From Lachnoanaerobaculum sanguinis (GTDB taxonomy: Bacteria > Bacillota > Clostridia > Lachnospirales > Lachnospiraceae): a DNA stretch of 64,000 nt. The notes beneath the pieces are model-generated. The model searched no databases, was not told the origin of the DNA, and saw only the letters and a list, made by a program, of their open reading frames with translations. Within the stretch, counting starts at the first letter, position 1, and each line of letters starts with the position of its first letter. Shown here one piece after another: positions 9,425 through 17,823 of the stretch. The DNA lies in the NCBI RefSeq assembly GCF_033242365.1, contig NZ_BTHK01000008.1:62001-126000 (forward strand), written 5' to 3'. The position numbers and the translations under genes are program-made.

Positions 9425-9476
9425 AAGATTTCTCCTTCAAATTTATTTTGTAAGCTTATGATACATTAACTAAGCC

Positions 9477-9506
9477 AAAAAAAGGTCAACCCCAAGGCGA
9501 CCTTTT
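9477..9506 (-). terminator. Rho-independent terminator after the macro-HTH gene
   Basis: On the minus strand, AAAAGGTC and GACCTTTTTTT form a stem around a GCCTTGGGGTT loop, ending in a T run. It directly follows the stop of the macro-domain gene, which separates that gene from the VWA/zeta pair. Confidence 0.75.
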
Positions 9507-9510
9507 GCAT

Positions 9511-10632
9511 TTAACTTGAAAGCGGTTCCAATCCAAAGTCAAACAGTACAATGTCTATTTTTATTACATTGTAATCTTTATTTTTTATAAAGTATTCCAC
9601 CACCTTGTCGGTCTGTGAAATAGGTGAAAGTGCATATCCTGCAATTCTTAAAAAGTCCACAGTCTCATCAATATTCAATCTAAGTCCGACTGCAAGTGCC
9701 AGTACTTTCTCTTTTGAAGGCTTTACCTTTCCCTTTAAAAGCTTTGAAAAATACTGCTTTGAGATATTTGAAGTTGCGTAAACTTCGGAGTTTTTTAATC
9801 CCTTCTTGTTTATCAGCTGCTGCAAATGTTTTCCAAAAGATTCAGTATATATCTTCTTTAATAGATCCTCCAGTGATTCAGAAACATTCTCAGCCTTCTT
9901 TTTTCTCAAGAAATCCGGTATGTTTAAAGATGAAGTACTATACTCATGTTGAGATTCTCCTACTCCTGTTTCAAATTCTTTCAGACTCGGATATGGAGGC
10001 TCTTTGTAACCGAAACATTCCTTATCATCTTCATCGTAATAATCATCTTCATATGCGTAGTAATCTTCATCTACCGACAGATACTCTGTAGCATTTGCCG
10101 CCGCTACATAATCATCATCTATAAACTCTGTAACTTTATCAACCAGTGTACCCGAAACTTTTACCGCATCACTTCCGAAAACCACAAGAAATATTTCTAT
10201 TTCATACTCTTTTAAAAATTCTGTGAAGGCTTCTACAGCTATAGCTACACCGATTTCTTCCGGGAATCTGTATGTACCTGTTGCAAGCAAAGGAAATGCT
10301 ATGGAATTGCAATTATTTTCAACTGCCATATGCAGCGCTTTATCATAGCATTGCCTAAGTATAGAAAGTTCGTTACTTCTTCCGTCCTTCCAAACAGGAC
10401 CGCTTACATGAATAATGTATTTGGCATCAAGATTGAATGCAGGTGTAATACCGACATCTCCGGGATATAAATTTCCAAGCTTTCTTCGCTCCTCTAAAAG
10501 CTCTTTGCTTCCTGCCGCATTATATATGGCGGTCTCAACTCCACGTCCTATAAAACCGTAAGGATTTACTGTATTAACAATAGCATCCGCTTTTACCTTC
10601 GTTATATCATTTCTTATAATCTTAAAAGGCAC
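9511..10632 (-). CDS. Macro-domain protein fused to an XRE-like helix-turn-helix
   Basis: A 373-residue fusion. Residues 1-~165 form a macro domain that binds or hydrolyses ADP-ribose derivatives: NTVNPYGFIGRGVETAIY, then PLLATGTYRFP and FLVVFGSD strands. A very acidic tyrosine-rich linker (~175-215) follows. The C-terminal ~120 residues hold an XRE-like HTH (LQQLINKKGLKNSEVYA, NISKQYFSKLLKGKVKPS) and an all-alpha/beta tail. The combination suggests a sensor that ties an ADP-ribose signal to DNA binding; that is inference. It has its own terminator. It lies upstream of the VWA/zeta pair in the same direction. Confidence 0.82.
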   Translation of the reverse strand: MPFKIIRNDITKVKADAIVNTVNPYGFIGRGVETAIYNAAGSKELLEERRKLGNLYPGDVGITPAFNLDAKYIIHVSGPVWKDGRSNELSILRQCYDKALHMAVENNCNSIAFPLLATGTYRFPEEIGVAIAVEAFTEFLKEYEIEIFLVVFGSDAVKVSGTLVDKVTEFIDDDYVAAANATEYLSVDEDYYAYEDDYYDEDDKECFGYKEPPYPSLKEFETGVGESQHEYSTSSLNIPDFLRKKKAENVSESLEDLLKKIYTESFGKHLQQLINKKGLKNSEVYATSNISKQYFSKLLKGKVKPSKEKVLALAVGLRLNIDETVDFLRIAGYALSPISQTDKVVEYFIKNKDYNVIKIDIVLFDFGLEPLSS

Positions 10633-10705
10633 TATACTACCTCCATTTATTTATATCCCAATTATATACTAATCTATCCGCTCATTCCACCTATATAAAG
10701 CCTCT

Positions 10706-11185
10706 TTACTTTTCATGCACCAGTTTACCGGTTATATGGTCAATACTAATTACATACATTTTCACTCTGCTGCCTGCGCTTTCAATTTCCTTTTCAATGG
10801 ATTCCGGGCTTGGATAAAATCTTTTAGCAAGTCTTCTCAACTGATCATATATCTTTTCCTTATCGCTCACTTCTTCTACATGACCCAGACATACAACACT
10901 TTTGAATGTATTTGCCCAGTCTCCCTCTTATATATGGCCCTCATCTGTAGTTGTAAAACATACCTTGTTATCTTTTCCCAAAAGATCTACCTTAAGCCCC
11001 TGCAGTGCACCGTGAAAATATATTCTTCCTTCAGTTTCATCAAAATATTGATTTATCGTAACAGCATAAGGATATCCGTTCTCACCGTTCATAGCAATAA
11101 CTCCTCTTGGTGCACTCCTTAGTATTTCAAAGCACTCCTCTTTTGACAGCTGCTGTTTTAATCTTCTCATTGCTCTAAATTCCAT
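10706..11185 (-). pseudogene. Pyridoxamine 5'-phosphate oxidase-like flavoprotein (NimA-like), interrupted by one stop codon
   Basis: From ATG 11185 (GGAG five bases upstream) the frame reads MEFRAMRRLKQQLSKEEC, then VTINQYFDETEGRIYFHGA, the split-barrel FMN-binding fold of NimA/PPOx proteins. An in-frame TAA at 10930-10928 interrupts it after TTTDEGHI. The same frame continues with EGDWANTFKSVVCLGHVEEV to a TAA at 10706, giving the full expected length of about 159 residues. One substitution explains the break and no frameshift is needed. It is either a recent pseudogene or a base-call error. Intact homologues reduce nitro compounds or bind flavin. Confidence 0.8.
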
Positions 11186-11222
11186 CTTATCTCCATTCAA
11201 TTTTAAATATCTTAATTCATAA

Positions 11223-11252
11223 ACAGGCCTATGGTAAAACCCATAAGCCTGT
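11223..11252 (-). terminator. Hairpin after fruA
   Basis: Minus-strand ACAGGCTTATGG and CCATAGGCCTGT pair around GTTTTA just past the fruA stop. The T run after it is short, so it may act as a weak terminator or as an mRNA 3' stabilising hairpin. Confidence 0.55.
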
Positions 11253-11257
11253 AATTT

Positions 11258-13201
11258 CTAGTTTTCTTTCTTTCTTCCAAGATTCAGTGAAAATATCAAC
11301 AGGAATGCACCCATTACGGTTCCTATAACTAATGCAAGCAAATACATTACAGGATTTGTCACAGCACCTACCAAAACCGCAAACATTCCACCATGTGGAG
11401 CCCTTGATCTGCAATCAAAAATCATGCTGAGCGCACCTGCCACACCACTTGATAAAAACAGTGGCGGTATTACTCTTATCGGATTACTTGCCGCAAAAGG
11501 TATTGCTCCCTCTGTTATAAATGCAAATCCCATTACATAATTTACAAGAGCACTTCCTCTTTGTGTTTCAGGCCAAAGATTCTTATAAATCGTAGCTGAA
11601 AGTGCAATAGCAAGTGGCGGTATCATTCCTCCGACCATACTTGCAGCCATAACATCACTTCCTGCCGTTCCGGATGTTGTAACAAGCGCTGTTGCCGTAA
11701 CATACGCAGCCTTATTTATCGGACCTCCCATATCTATAGCCATCATGGAGCCTACAACAAATCCTAAGATAACCTTTTCTCCACCGCTCAAAGCTTCGAT
11801 AAAGTTCTTAAAAGATGTCATAATAAATGCCATCGGAGCATTTACTACAAAGAGCATCAAAACACCCATTATGAATGATCCAAGTACAGGGAATAAAAAT
11901 ATCGGCTTTATTCCGTCAAGTGAACGTGGAATCCATGAGAATATATATCTAAGTGCGATAATAATACCGCCTGCCAAAAATCCGGCCACCAAAGCACCTA
12001 AAAATCCCGAAGGTGTGTAATTAAGCCATGCCGCACTCTTTAATCCGAGTATACTTGGATCTGCCAGAATTCCACCTACCATACCGACTATAAATCCCGG
12101 TCTGTCGGCAATACTTCTTCCTATGAAACCTGCCAATATAGGTAGCATCATACTGAATGCAAGCTTACCCAGAACAAACAAAAGTTCAGCAAATTTATTG
12201 TAGCTTGGATCCTCAGGATTGAAAGCATTAATACCCCAGAAGAATGACAAAGCTATAAGTATTCCGCCTGCCACTACAAATGGAAGCATATTGCTGACAC
12301 CTTCCATAAGATACTTATATATCTTACGTCCTACGCTCTCACCCTCTGTGCTTTCGCTACTGCTCTTTTCACCGCTATGATGGTATATAGCTGCGTTTCC
12401 GTCTAAAACGGTCTGTATCAATTCCTTAGGCTTATTTATTCCGTCTGCCACCTTGGTAAATAAAGTCGGATGTCCGTCAAACCTTGCGATTTCAACCTTC
12501 TTATCAGCCGCAATGATAATACCTACAGCTCTTTCAATATCATCTTTAGTAAGTTTATTTTCTACACCGATTTGACCGTTGGTTTCAACCTTGACATCAA
12601 GTCCCATCTCCTTTGCCGCTTCTTTTATCTTCTCTGCAGCCATAAATGTATGGGCAATACCTGTAGGACATGCTGTAACGGCAATAATGTACTTCTTGTC
12701 TTCACTGCCGCTTTCTTCCTTAGGCTTCTCTTTTACCTCCTCGGTTGACTTCACAAAGTCCTCAAAGATTGTCTTTACCTCTTCCTTTGTGGTAGCATTG
12801 TCAAGCTTACCTTTAACCTCCGGATTCATAAGTGCGGTGGAAAGTGTAGCCAGTGCCTTTAAATGCTCATCAGCACCGTTTGCAGGAGCACAAATCATAA
12901 ATATATGCTTTGCCGGCTGAGCGTCAAAACTTTCCCATTCAACTCCCTCATCACTTTTAGCATATATTATCATAGCCTTTTCAAAGCAACTTGCCTTGGC
13001 ATGAGGTATTGCTATTCCGTCACCTACTCCGGTAGTTGAAAGTTCTTCTCTTCCCAAAAGAGCCTTATAAAACTCATCTTTATTTCCGATTATGCCTTCT
13101 TCTACCAACATATCAGTAAGCTTATTCAAGGCATCTTTTTTATCTTTTGCCATAAAGCCGAACTGAATCAAGTCAAATTGAATAAGTTGTGTTAAATTCA
13201 T
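11258..13201 (-). CDS. fruA: Fructose-specific PTS transporter IIABC
   Basis: Imports fructose and phosphorylates it to fructose 1-phosphate at the membrane. The 647 residues hold EIIA first (phospho-acceptor H67 in GIAIPHAK), an acidic linker, EIIB (phospho-cysteine C178 in AVTACPTGIAHTFMAAEK), and EIIC from about residue 295 with eight to ten membrane segments. Length and domain order match Firmicute FruA. It starts 15 bases after fruK, whose product handles fructose 1-phosphate, so the two form an operon. No fruR is adjacent. Confidence 0.95.
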   Translation of the reverse strand: MNLTQLIQFDLIQFGFMAKDKKDALNKLTDMLVEEGIIGNKDEFYKALLGREELSTTGVGDGIAIPHAKASCFEKAMIIYAKSDEGVEWESFDAQPAKHIFMICAPANGADEHLKALATLSTALMNPEVKGKLDNATTKEEVKTIFEDFVKSTEEVKEKPKEESGSEDKKYIIAVTACPTGIAHTFMAAEKIKEAAKEMGLDVKVETNGQIGVENKLTKDDIERAVGIIIAADKKVEIARFDGHPTLFTKVADGINKPKELIQTVLDGNAAIYHHSGEKSSSESTEGESVGRKIYKYLMEGVSNMLPFVVAGGILIALSFFWGINAFNPEDPSYNKFAELLFVLGKLAFSMMLPILAGFIGRSIADRPGFIVGMVGGILADPSILGLKSAAWLNYTPSGFLGALVAGFLAGGIIIALRYIFSWIPRSLDGIKPIFLFPVLGSFIMGVLMLFVVNAPMAFIMTSFKNFIEALSGGEKVILGFVVGSMMAIDMGGPINKAAYVTATALVTTSGTAGSDVMAASMVGGMIPPLAIALSATIYKNLWPETQRGSALVNYVMGFAFITEGAIPFAASNPIRVIPPLFLSSGVAGALSMIFDCRSRAPHGGMFAVLVGAVTNPVMYLLALVIGTVMGAFLLIFSLNLGRKKEN

Positions 13202-13215
13202 TTTACCTCCTAAAA

Positions 13216-14133
13216 TTATAGGACCTCTTCAACCTTTATTTGAACTAAAAGTTCTTCTATTAATTCTTTTTTACCTACTCCTGCAGAAAATGAAGTAGCG
13301 CCGCCTGCCGCTGATGCATACTGCAAACTGAGTCTAAAGTCTTTGGTCTCATCATACTTTGCTACAAACATTGCAAGCATACTGTCACCTGCAGCTATGG
13401 TTGAGACAACCTTACCCTTTGCAATATTTGCACCAAGAACTTCACCTGTAGATGTGAAAAGTATTGCACCCTTACTTCCTCTTGAAACCAGTACATTTTG
13501 TGCACCCATTTCCTGAAGTTTTCCGGCATACTTTTTTATATCTTCAATGGAGCTTAACTCAACTCCAAACATTTCTCCCAGTTCAAATTCATTAGGCTTT
13601 ACAATAAAAGGTTTGCATTTTAAAGTATTAAGGACCATATCCTTATTGCTGTCAACAACAAGCTTTGCCGCCTTTTGCCTTACCTTCTCAGCTATTTTTA
13701 CAAAATCATCACTTTCCATACCCGGTATAATATTACCTGATAAAAAAACGGTATCCTCGCTGTTTAATCCTTCAAGGGTATTAAAAAACTCTTTTATATT
13801 TTCTGCACTTACCTTACTGCTTTGAGAGTTAATTTCAGTCTCGGTATCTGTGGTCAATTTGATATTAATTCTTGTAAATCCCTTTGTTTCAACGAAATCA
13901 GATTCTATTCCCTGTTTTTTTAATTCATTTTTTATAAAATATCCTGTAAATCCTGCTATAAAGCCCAATGTCTTACTTTCTTTACCGATATTTTTAAGCA
14001 AAAGTGAAATATTTATACCCTTTCCACCTACAACATAATCCGATTCTCCGGTTCTGTTTAACTTACCAAGTTCAAAATTTTCAACCTTGGTAAGCATATC
14101 TATTGCCGGATTTAATGTTATTGTATAGTACAT
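13216..14133 (-). CDS. fruK: 1-phosphofructokinase
   Basis: PfkB-family kinase that converts fructose 1-phosphate to fructose 1,6-bisphosphate using ATP. The 305-residue protein has the PfkB N-terminal signature (GGKGINIS) and the anion-hole motif near the C-terminus as AAGDSM, a common variant of GAGDS with the catalytic aspartate kept. The strong ribosome-binding site AAGGAGG sits at 14147-14141. An extended -10 (TGCTATAAT on the minus strand) lies about 50 bases upstream, so the fruK-fruA transcript probably begins there. fruA follows. Confidence 0.94.
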   Translation of the reverse strand: MYYTITLNPAIDMLTKVENFELGKLNRTGESDYVVGGKGINISLLLKNIGKESKTLGFIAGFTGYFIKNELKKQGIESDFVETKGFTRINIKLTTDTETEINSQSSKVSAENIKEFFNTLEGLNSEDTVFLSGNIIPGMESDDFVKIAEKVRQKAAKLVVDSNKDMVLNTLKCKPFIVKPNEFELGEMFGVELSSIEDIKKYAGKLQEMGAQNVLVSRGSKGAILFTSTGEVLGANIAKGKVVSTIAAGDSMLAMFVAKYDETKDFRLSLQYASAAGGATSFSAGVGKKELIEELLVQIKVEEVL

Positions 14134-14194
14134 CCGCTACCTCCTTAACTAAATGCAGAAAATACCTATATTTGAGCTACATTATAGCATAAAT

Positions 14195-15430
14195 CTAAAT
14201 CATTCCTTTTCTCTTTATTTCCTCAAGCCATGACGGAAATTCTTCCAATAACCTGGCATAGAGTTCTTCATTTGATACCTTTTTAAAATCGTCCAATGCA
14301 AAAATTCCTGCATTATCCACATATCTTCCGGTCATGGTATCCAGTTTTTCAAGTATACCGTAATTCTTACCGCCTACACCCACAAACTGCCAAAAAATCG
14401 GCAAATGTGAGGCCTCTGTGATGATATTTTGTATTTCTCTTTTTTGGTTTACACCTCCGTCTGTAATAAAAAGTACATAGGCAGGAATCTTGGTATCCTT
14501 ATATTCATCCACTACCATCCTCATTACAATAGGCTCATTATTTCTTCCGCCAAGATCCAGCATCAGGTGTTTCCAATCTTCGGGAACTGCCGACGTGTAG
14601 TTTTTTAAATTAACGCTGTTCATCTTCCTCGCTGTAGTTCCGTAAAACCAAAAGTCAAGTTCCCCGTCATCGTCAAACTGTACCGCCAAAGGCAATGTCT
14701 TATTTACAATAGACTGCACTGTACCGTTCTTAAATCTCGGTACCATAGACCCTGAGATATCTAAAACAAGTCCAACTCTTGCAACTGTAGACTCCAAATT
14801 CTTTTTCTTTAGCTCAAATACCAAGGGTTTTACAAGGCTTACAAGCTCAGGTGCTTTCTCCATTTTCTTTTCAAGAGATACTTTTACAGTTTTCTCAACA
14901 ACAGGCTCCTGTACCGGCTCACTTACTTCTTCCCCACCGAAGTATTTCAAAAGTGCAGACAGTCCGCCGTCAAATCCACTTGCCACGCAACCTATTCTCC
15001 AAACATCTTTGCGGTATATTTCCATAACAATAACCGCCTTTTCCTTGGAGAAATCATTACCTCCAAGTGTCATCTCTATATCTTTAGCTTCGGATTGATA
15101 TACTTTAGTCTCAAGAGCATTCATCTCTCCCATAGTCTTGTCACCGTCAATACTTACAGTAAATACCAACCTTTTGATAAAATCGGGAATTGTTGACAGA
15201 TTTAGAGTATACCTTACTCCATCAGCTATATCCTCAACACTTACCTCACCTTTTGGGCTCACCTTTTGGTTATAGAAAATCATATATCTGTCATCTGAAA
15301 GTTTTCCGTTTTCATCCACTCCAAAACAGCAAAAGTCATACTCTGCATTGCCTTTGACTTTCATATCAACAAAGATATTCTCATTTAGATTTACATGATT
15401 TTCAAGCTTATCTTTCCAACCTTTTACCAT
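14195..15430 (-). CDS. TerD-domain plus VWA-domain stress protein (TerF-like)
   Basis: A 411-residue cytoplasmic protein. Residues ~1-170 form a TerD-type calcium-binding domain (YDFCCFGVDENGKLSDDRYM, IFYNQ, FSKEKAVIVMEIYRK). A short linker follows, then a VWA domain with MIDAS motif DISGSM at 224-229 and FITDGG. This matches TerF of tellurite/stress systems. Its start is 14 bases from the TraX gene, so they may share a transcript. No TerB, TerC or TerA is present in the window, so it is an incomplete ter set; a role in envelope or phage stress is only suggested by family context. Confidence 0.88.
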   Translation of the reverse strand: MVKGWKDKLENHVNLNENIFVDMKVKGNAEYDFCCFGVDENGKLSDDRYMIFYNQKVSPKGEVSVEDIADGVRYTLNLSTIPDFIKRLVFTVSIDGDKTMGEMNALETKVYQSEAKDIEMTLGGNDFSKEKAVIVMEIYRKDVWRIGCVASGFDGGLSALLKYFGGEEVSEPVQEPVVEKTVKVSLEKKMEKAPELVSLVKPLVFELKKKNLESTVARVGLVLDISGSMVPRFKNGTVQSIVNKTLPLAVQFDDDGELDFWFYGTTARKMNSVNLKNYTSAVPEDWKHLMLDLGGRNNEPIVMRMVVDEYKDTKIPAYVLFITDGGVNQKREIQNIITEASHLPIFWQFVGVGGKNYGILEKLDTMTGRYVDNAGIFALDDFKKVSNEELYARLLEEFPSWLEEIKRKGMI

Positions 15431-15443
15431 ATGTCCCCCTTAT

Positions 15444-16196
15444 TTAAAATAAAATATTTATATTTCCATATAATAATATTCTGATAAAACCTATCAAAAA
15501 TAAATGTGCCGGATAGTATATATAAAACAACCATTTCATACTCTTATTGCTTCCGACCTCACCATTATACATTTTTAAAAGCGGTAGGCACAAACATATA
15601 CACAGCTGTAGCACTGCGTAAACTCTGTCTATAAATATAAAATATACTGCCGCATATACTATGGCAAAAATAATATAATCCACTGCCTGCTTTTTAAAAT
15701 CCCCTCTATGCATATACAAGAAAAATGGAACCATAACCGCAATACATGACCAATCAGCAGGAAATGAAAGCAGATTTGCAAGTATTATAAGGGCTACAGT
15801 TACAAAAGTAGGTAATTTATGTTTTTGCACTGCAAATATAAGCGTTGCCCCTATTGCAAGTGACCATATAACACTTGTCTGATTAAATATTCCGCTTTTA
15901 AACGGCAAAGGACTCAGTCCAAAGGCAAAGCTGTATGCAAAATGCGATATTACCGCAAATAAAAATAATCTCTTTATATATTTTACAGAGTCCTTAGTAT
16001 AATATGATCCCTCCGCTATAAAAAACCACATAATTGGAGCGGTAAGTCGTCCTATTATATGAAGTGCACATACAAACCATACTCTTTGAAGTCCCGGAAA
16101 AAGCAGCCATGTCAAGTGATCTATTGTCATTGCCACAATAGCAATTAACTTTAAATCACCTGTATTTAAGCCTCTTTTTTTTATTTTTGAAAACAT
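15444..16196 (-). CDS. TraX family membrane acyltransferase
   Basis: A 250-residue protein with about eight hydrophobic segments. The family signature GLNTGDLKLIAIVAMTIDHL lies at the N-terminus, and GRLTAPIMWFFIAEG follows. TraX N-acetylates F pilin in the F plasmid, but chromosomal Firmicute copies are common and have no known pilin partner. No conjugation operon is nearby. It lies 14 bases upstream of the TerF-like gene in the same direction. The substrate here is unknown. Confidence 0.88.
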   Translation of the reverse strand: MFSKIKKRGLNTGDLKLIAIVAMTIDHLTWLLFPGLQRVWFVCALHIIGRLTAPIMWFFIAEGSYYTKDSVKYIKRLFLFAVISHFAYSFAFGLSPLPFKSGIFNQTSVIWSLAIGATLIFAVQKHKLPTFVTVALIILANLLSFPADWSCIAVMVPFFLYMHRGDFKKQAVDYIIFAIVYAAVYFIFIDRVYAVLQLCICLCLPLLKMYNGEVGSNKSMKWLFYIYYPAHLFLIGFIRILLYGNINILF

Positions 16197-16247
16197 TTAT
16201 ATATTCCTTTCAAGTTCAATACATTAAATGTATGTAATTTAATAAAA

Positions 16248-17126
16248 CTATAGTATACTCTCGTAATTTGTTGGAAAACCTATTAATGATAGGTCTAAAA
16301 TATCGTTAAATCTTTCAATAAGTTTTATTAGTTCATTTTTTAATTCAGTTCTTAACTCGACTGATGGTAATCTATACTTCAAAACCATAATATACGCAAA
16401 TAAAGAATCATTATTTACACTTGGATTGTCTCGTAAAAAATTTCCTGATAACTTTGCCGGTGGATTATATCTTGTATTAATCAGCCTAGCTGCATGTGAA
16501 CATTTATTTCTAAGTACTGACATACAGTGTAAATGATTAGCCAATGTCTTACTTCCTATGCCAATCCGAACTGCTATCTTATCTTGTGAGCTTTTAAACA
16601 TTGCACTATATAACATAGAAACACTTGAAAAAGACATAAGTTCAAACATAGCCCATAACGGCATTTTCCCATTATAATTTTGCTTATGATGGTTTACAAT
16701 CAAACTATCATTATAATATTTTTCTTCCTTTTCAAATTTTTCAATTATCCTATTAAATCCATCTTTATTGAAATAATTATTTACATCGTAGTGTTGATCA
16801 TGAGGAAATTCTTTACACTTTTCCAAAGAAAATATATTAGAGATATGTGTCTTATAGTACACCTCATTTATTTCCAGATATTTCCTTAGCAAGGTTCTTA
16901 GCATAGCATCAAACGTGTATAAACTGTAAATTTCTGATAATTTATGTTTTGAAACAAGATCACTGCTTGATGGATTTTTTCTAAACTGTAATGTATATCC
17001 TGTAATACGATAATAACTTACTTGTTCTAAAATATGTTTAGCATCTGATTCATTATCTATTTCTATGCCATGCATCTCTAATTTACTCAACTGTTCATCA
17101 ATTGTCAGAGGACGCTTCAATTCCAT
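16248..17126 (-). CDS. Abi_2 (AbiD/AbiF) family HEPN protein
   Basis: A 292-residue abortive-infection family protein. The typical N-terminus (KRPLTIDEQLSKLEMHGI, VSYYRITGYTLQFR) is followed by the central LWAMFELMSFSSVSMLY and the HEPN ribonuclease motif RNKCSH (R206-X4-H211). Start ATG 17126 has AGGAGA upstream; a longer frame to 17183 would run backwards through the ncRNA terminator and is rejected. Abi_2 proteins are toxins that cleave RNA on phage infection and are related to the ancestors of Cas13. The adjacent ncRNA is the probable antitoxin or regulator. It stands alone with its own RNA unit. Confidence 0.9.
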   Translation of the reverse strand: MELKRPLTIDEQLSKLEMHGIEIDNESDAKHILEQVSYYRITGYTLQFRKNPSSSDLVSKHKLSEIYSLYTFDAMLRTLLRKYLEINEVYYKTHISNIFSLEKCKEFPHDQHYDVNNYFNKDGFNRIIEKFEKEEKYYNDSLIVNHHKQNYNGKMPLWAMFELMSFSSVSMLYSAMFKSSQDKIAVRIGIGSKTLANHLHCMSVLRNKCSHAARLINTRYNPPAKLSGNFLRDNPSVNNDSLFAYIMVLKYRLPSVELRTELKNELIKLIERFNDILDLSLIGFPTNYESIL

Positions 17127-17146
17127 TATATTATCTCCTAAATTGT

Positions 17147-17206
17147 AAAAAGGTCGAGATAAGAATCTCGACCTGGTCCCCAATGCAATGACTGGGCAAC
17201 TCTGTT
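17147..17206 (-). ncRNA. Candidate AbiF-type ncRNA upstream of the abi gene
   Basis: A ~60-nt transcription unit ends 20 bases before the abi start. After the predicted start near 17206 it reads AACAGAGTTGCCCAGTC, then ATTGCATTGGGGACC. CCCA can pair with TGGG, and a pseudoknot is possible. It then ends in a perfect terminator: AGGTCGAGAT (17174-17165), loop TCTT, ATCTCGACCT (17160-17151), then T4. A good promoter precedes it. The place, size and GTTGCCCAGTC/GGGGACC blocks agree with what I recall of the AbiF RNA motif found beside Abi_2 genes. Family membership is from memory and needs a covariance-model search. Confidence 0.75.
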
Positions 17207-17213
17207 AGATACT

Positions 17214-17241
17214 ATTATACATTAAATTTAAAAAAATCCAA
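17214..17241 (-). promoter_or_regulatory. Promoter of the abi ncRNA
   Basis: On the minus strand, -35 TTGGAT (17241-17236), a 16-base spacer, and a perfect -10 TATAAT (17219-17214). The predicted start lies 7-8 bases downstream. Transcription should reach the terminator at 17151-17147; read-through would express the abi gene. Confidence 0.75.
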
Positions 17242-17418
17242 GTACTACATATTGATTTTATCTTCTCAATATTAACTATATTTAGTTTTATGTCAATTTT
17301 TTAGGCATCCCTAACCTTTTATCATAGAAAAACACCTTAAATCATGCTATATTTATATATACATAATCTACGTTTATTATTTAATCTTTCATTTTCCTAT
17401 ATTGAAAGGATAAATTAT

Positions 17419-17754
17419 ATGAATTCAGAAAAAGCAGAAAAGAAAAGGCTGGATGAATTACAGGCCGTAACTCGGATGATAGAAATATACTGTCGTGGGA
17501 AGCATAGCCATAATACCGGTCTATGTAAAGATTGTCAGAAGCTTATGGACTATGCACGCTCAAGAATTGAGCATTGTCCATTTATGGAAAGTAAAAGTTT
17601 TTGCAGTAATTGTAAAGTTCACTGTTATTCTCCTGATATGCGAGTAAAAATCAAGGAGGTAATGCGTTATTCAGGACCGCGTATCATGTTTTACCACCCA
17701 ATCATGTGTATACAGCATGCTCTTACATCTTTAACAGCTAAATTAAAAATATAG
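17419..17754 (+). CDS. YgbA_NO family (nitrous oxide-stimulated promoter) protein
   Basis: A 111-residue cysteine-rich cytoplasmic protein, started at ATG 17419 with GAAAGGA upstream rather than at the longer frame. Cysteines at YCRGKH, LCKDCQKL, HCPF, FCSNCKVHCY and MCIQHAL match the YgbA_NO family, which is induced by nitrosative stress in other bacteria. A metal or Fe-S site is likely. It sits 70 bases upstream of a CydDC-like exporter on the same strand. That suggests a joint redox or thiol stress response; this is inference. Confidence 0.85.
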   Translation: MNSEKAEKKRLDELQAVTRMIEIYCRGKHSHNTGLCKDCQKLMDYARSRIEHCPFMESKSFCSNCKVHCYSPDMRVKIKEVMRYSGPRIMFYHPIMCIQHALTSLTAKLKI

Positions 17755-17823
17755 CATGAAGTTAGGTGTTCCAAACATACTATATTTATTGATATTACAA
17801 AATAATATGGAGGTCTTTAGTTT

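Noticed and set aside
17127..17183. N-terminal extension of the abi protein up to 17183
   Set aside because: It would read through the ncRNA terminator and has no ribosome-binding site; ATG 17126 has AGGAGA and matches the family N-terminus.
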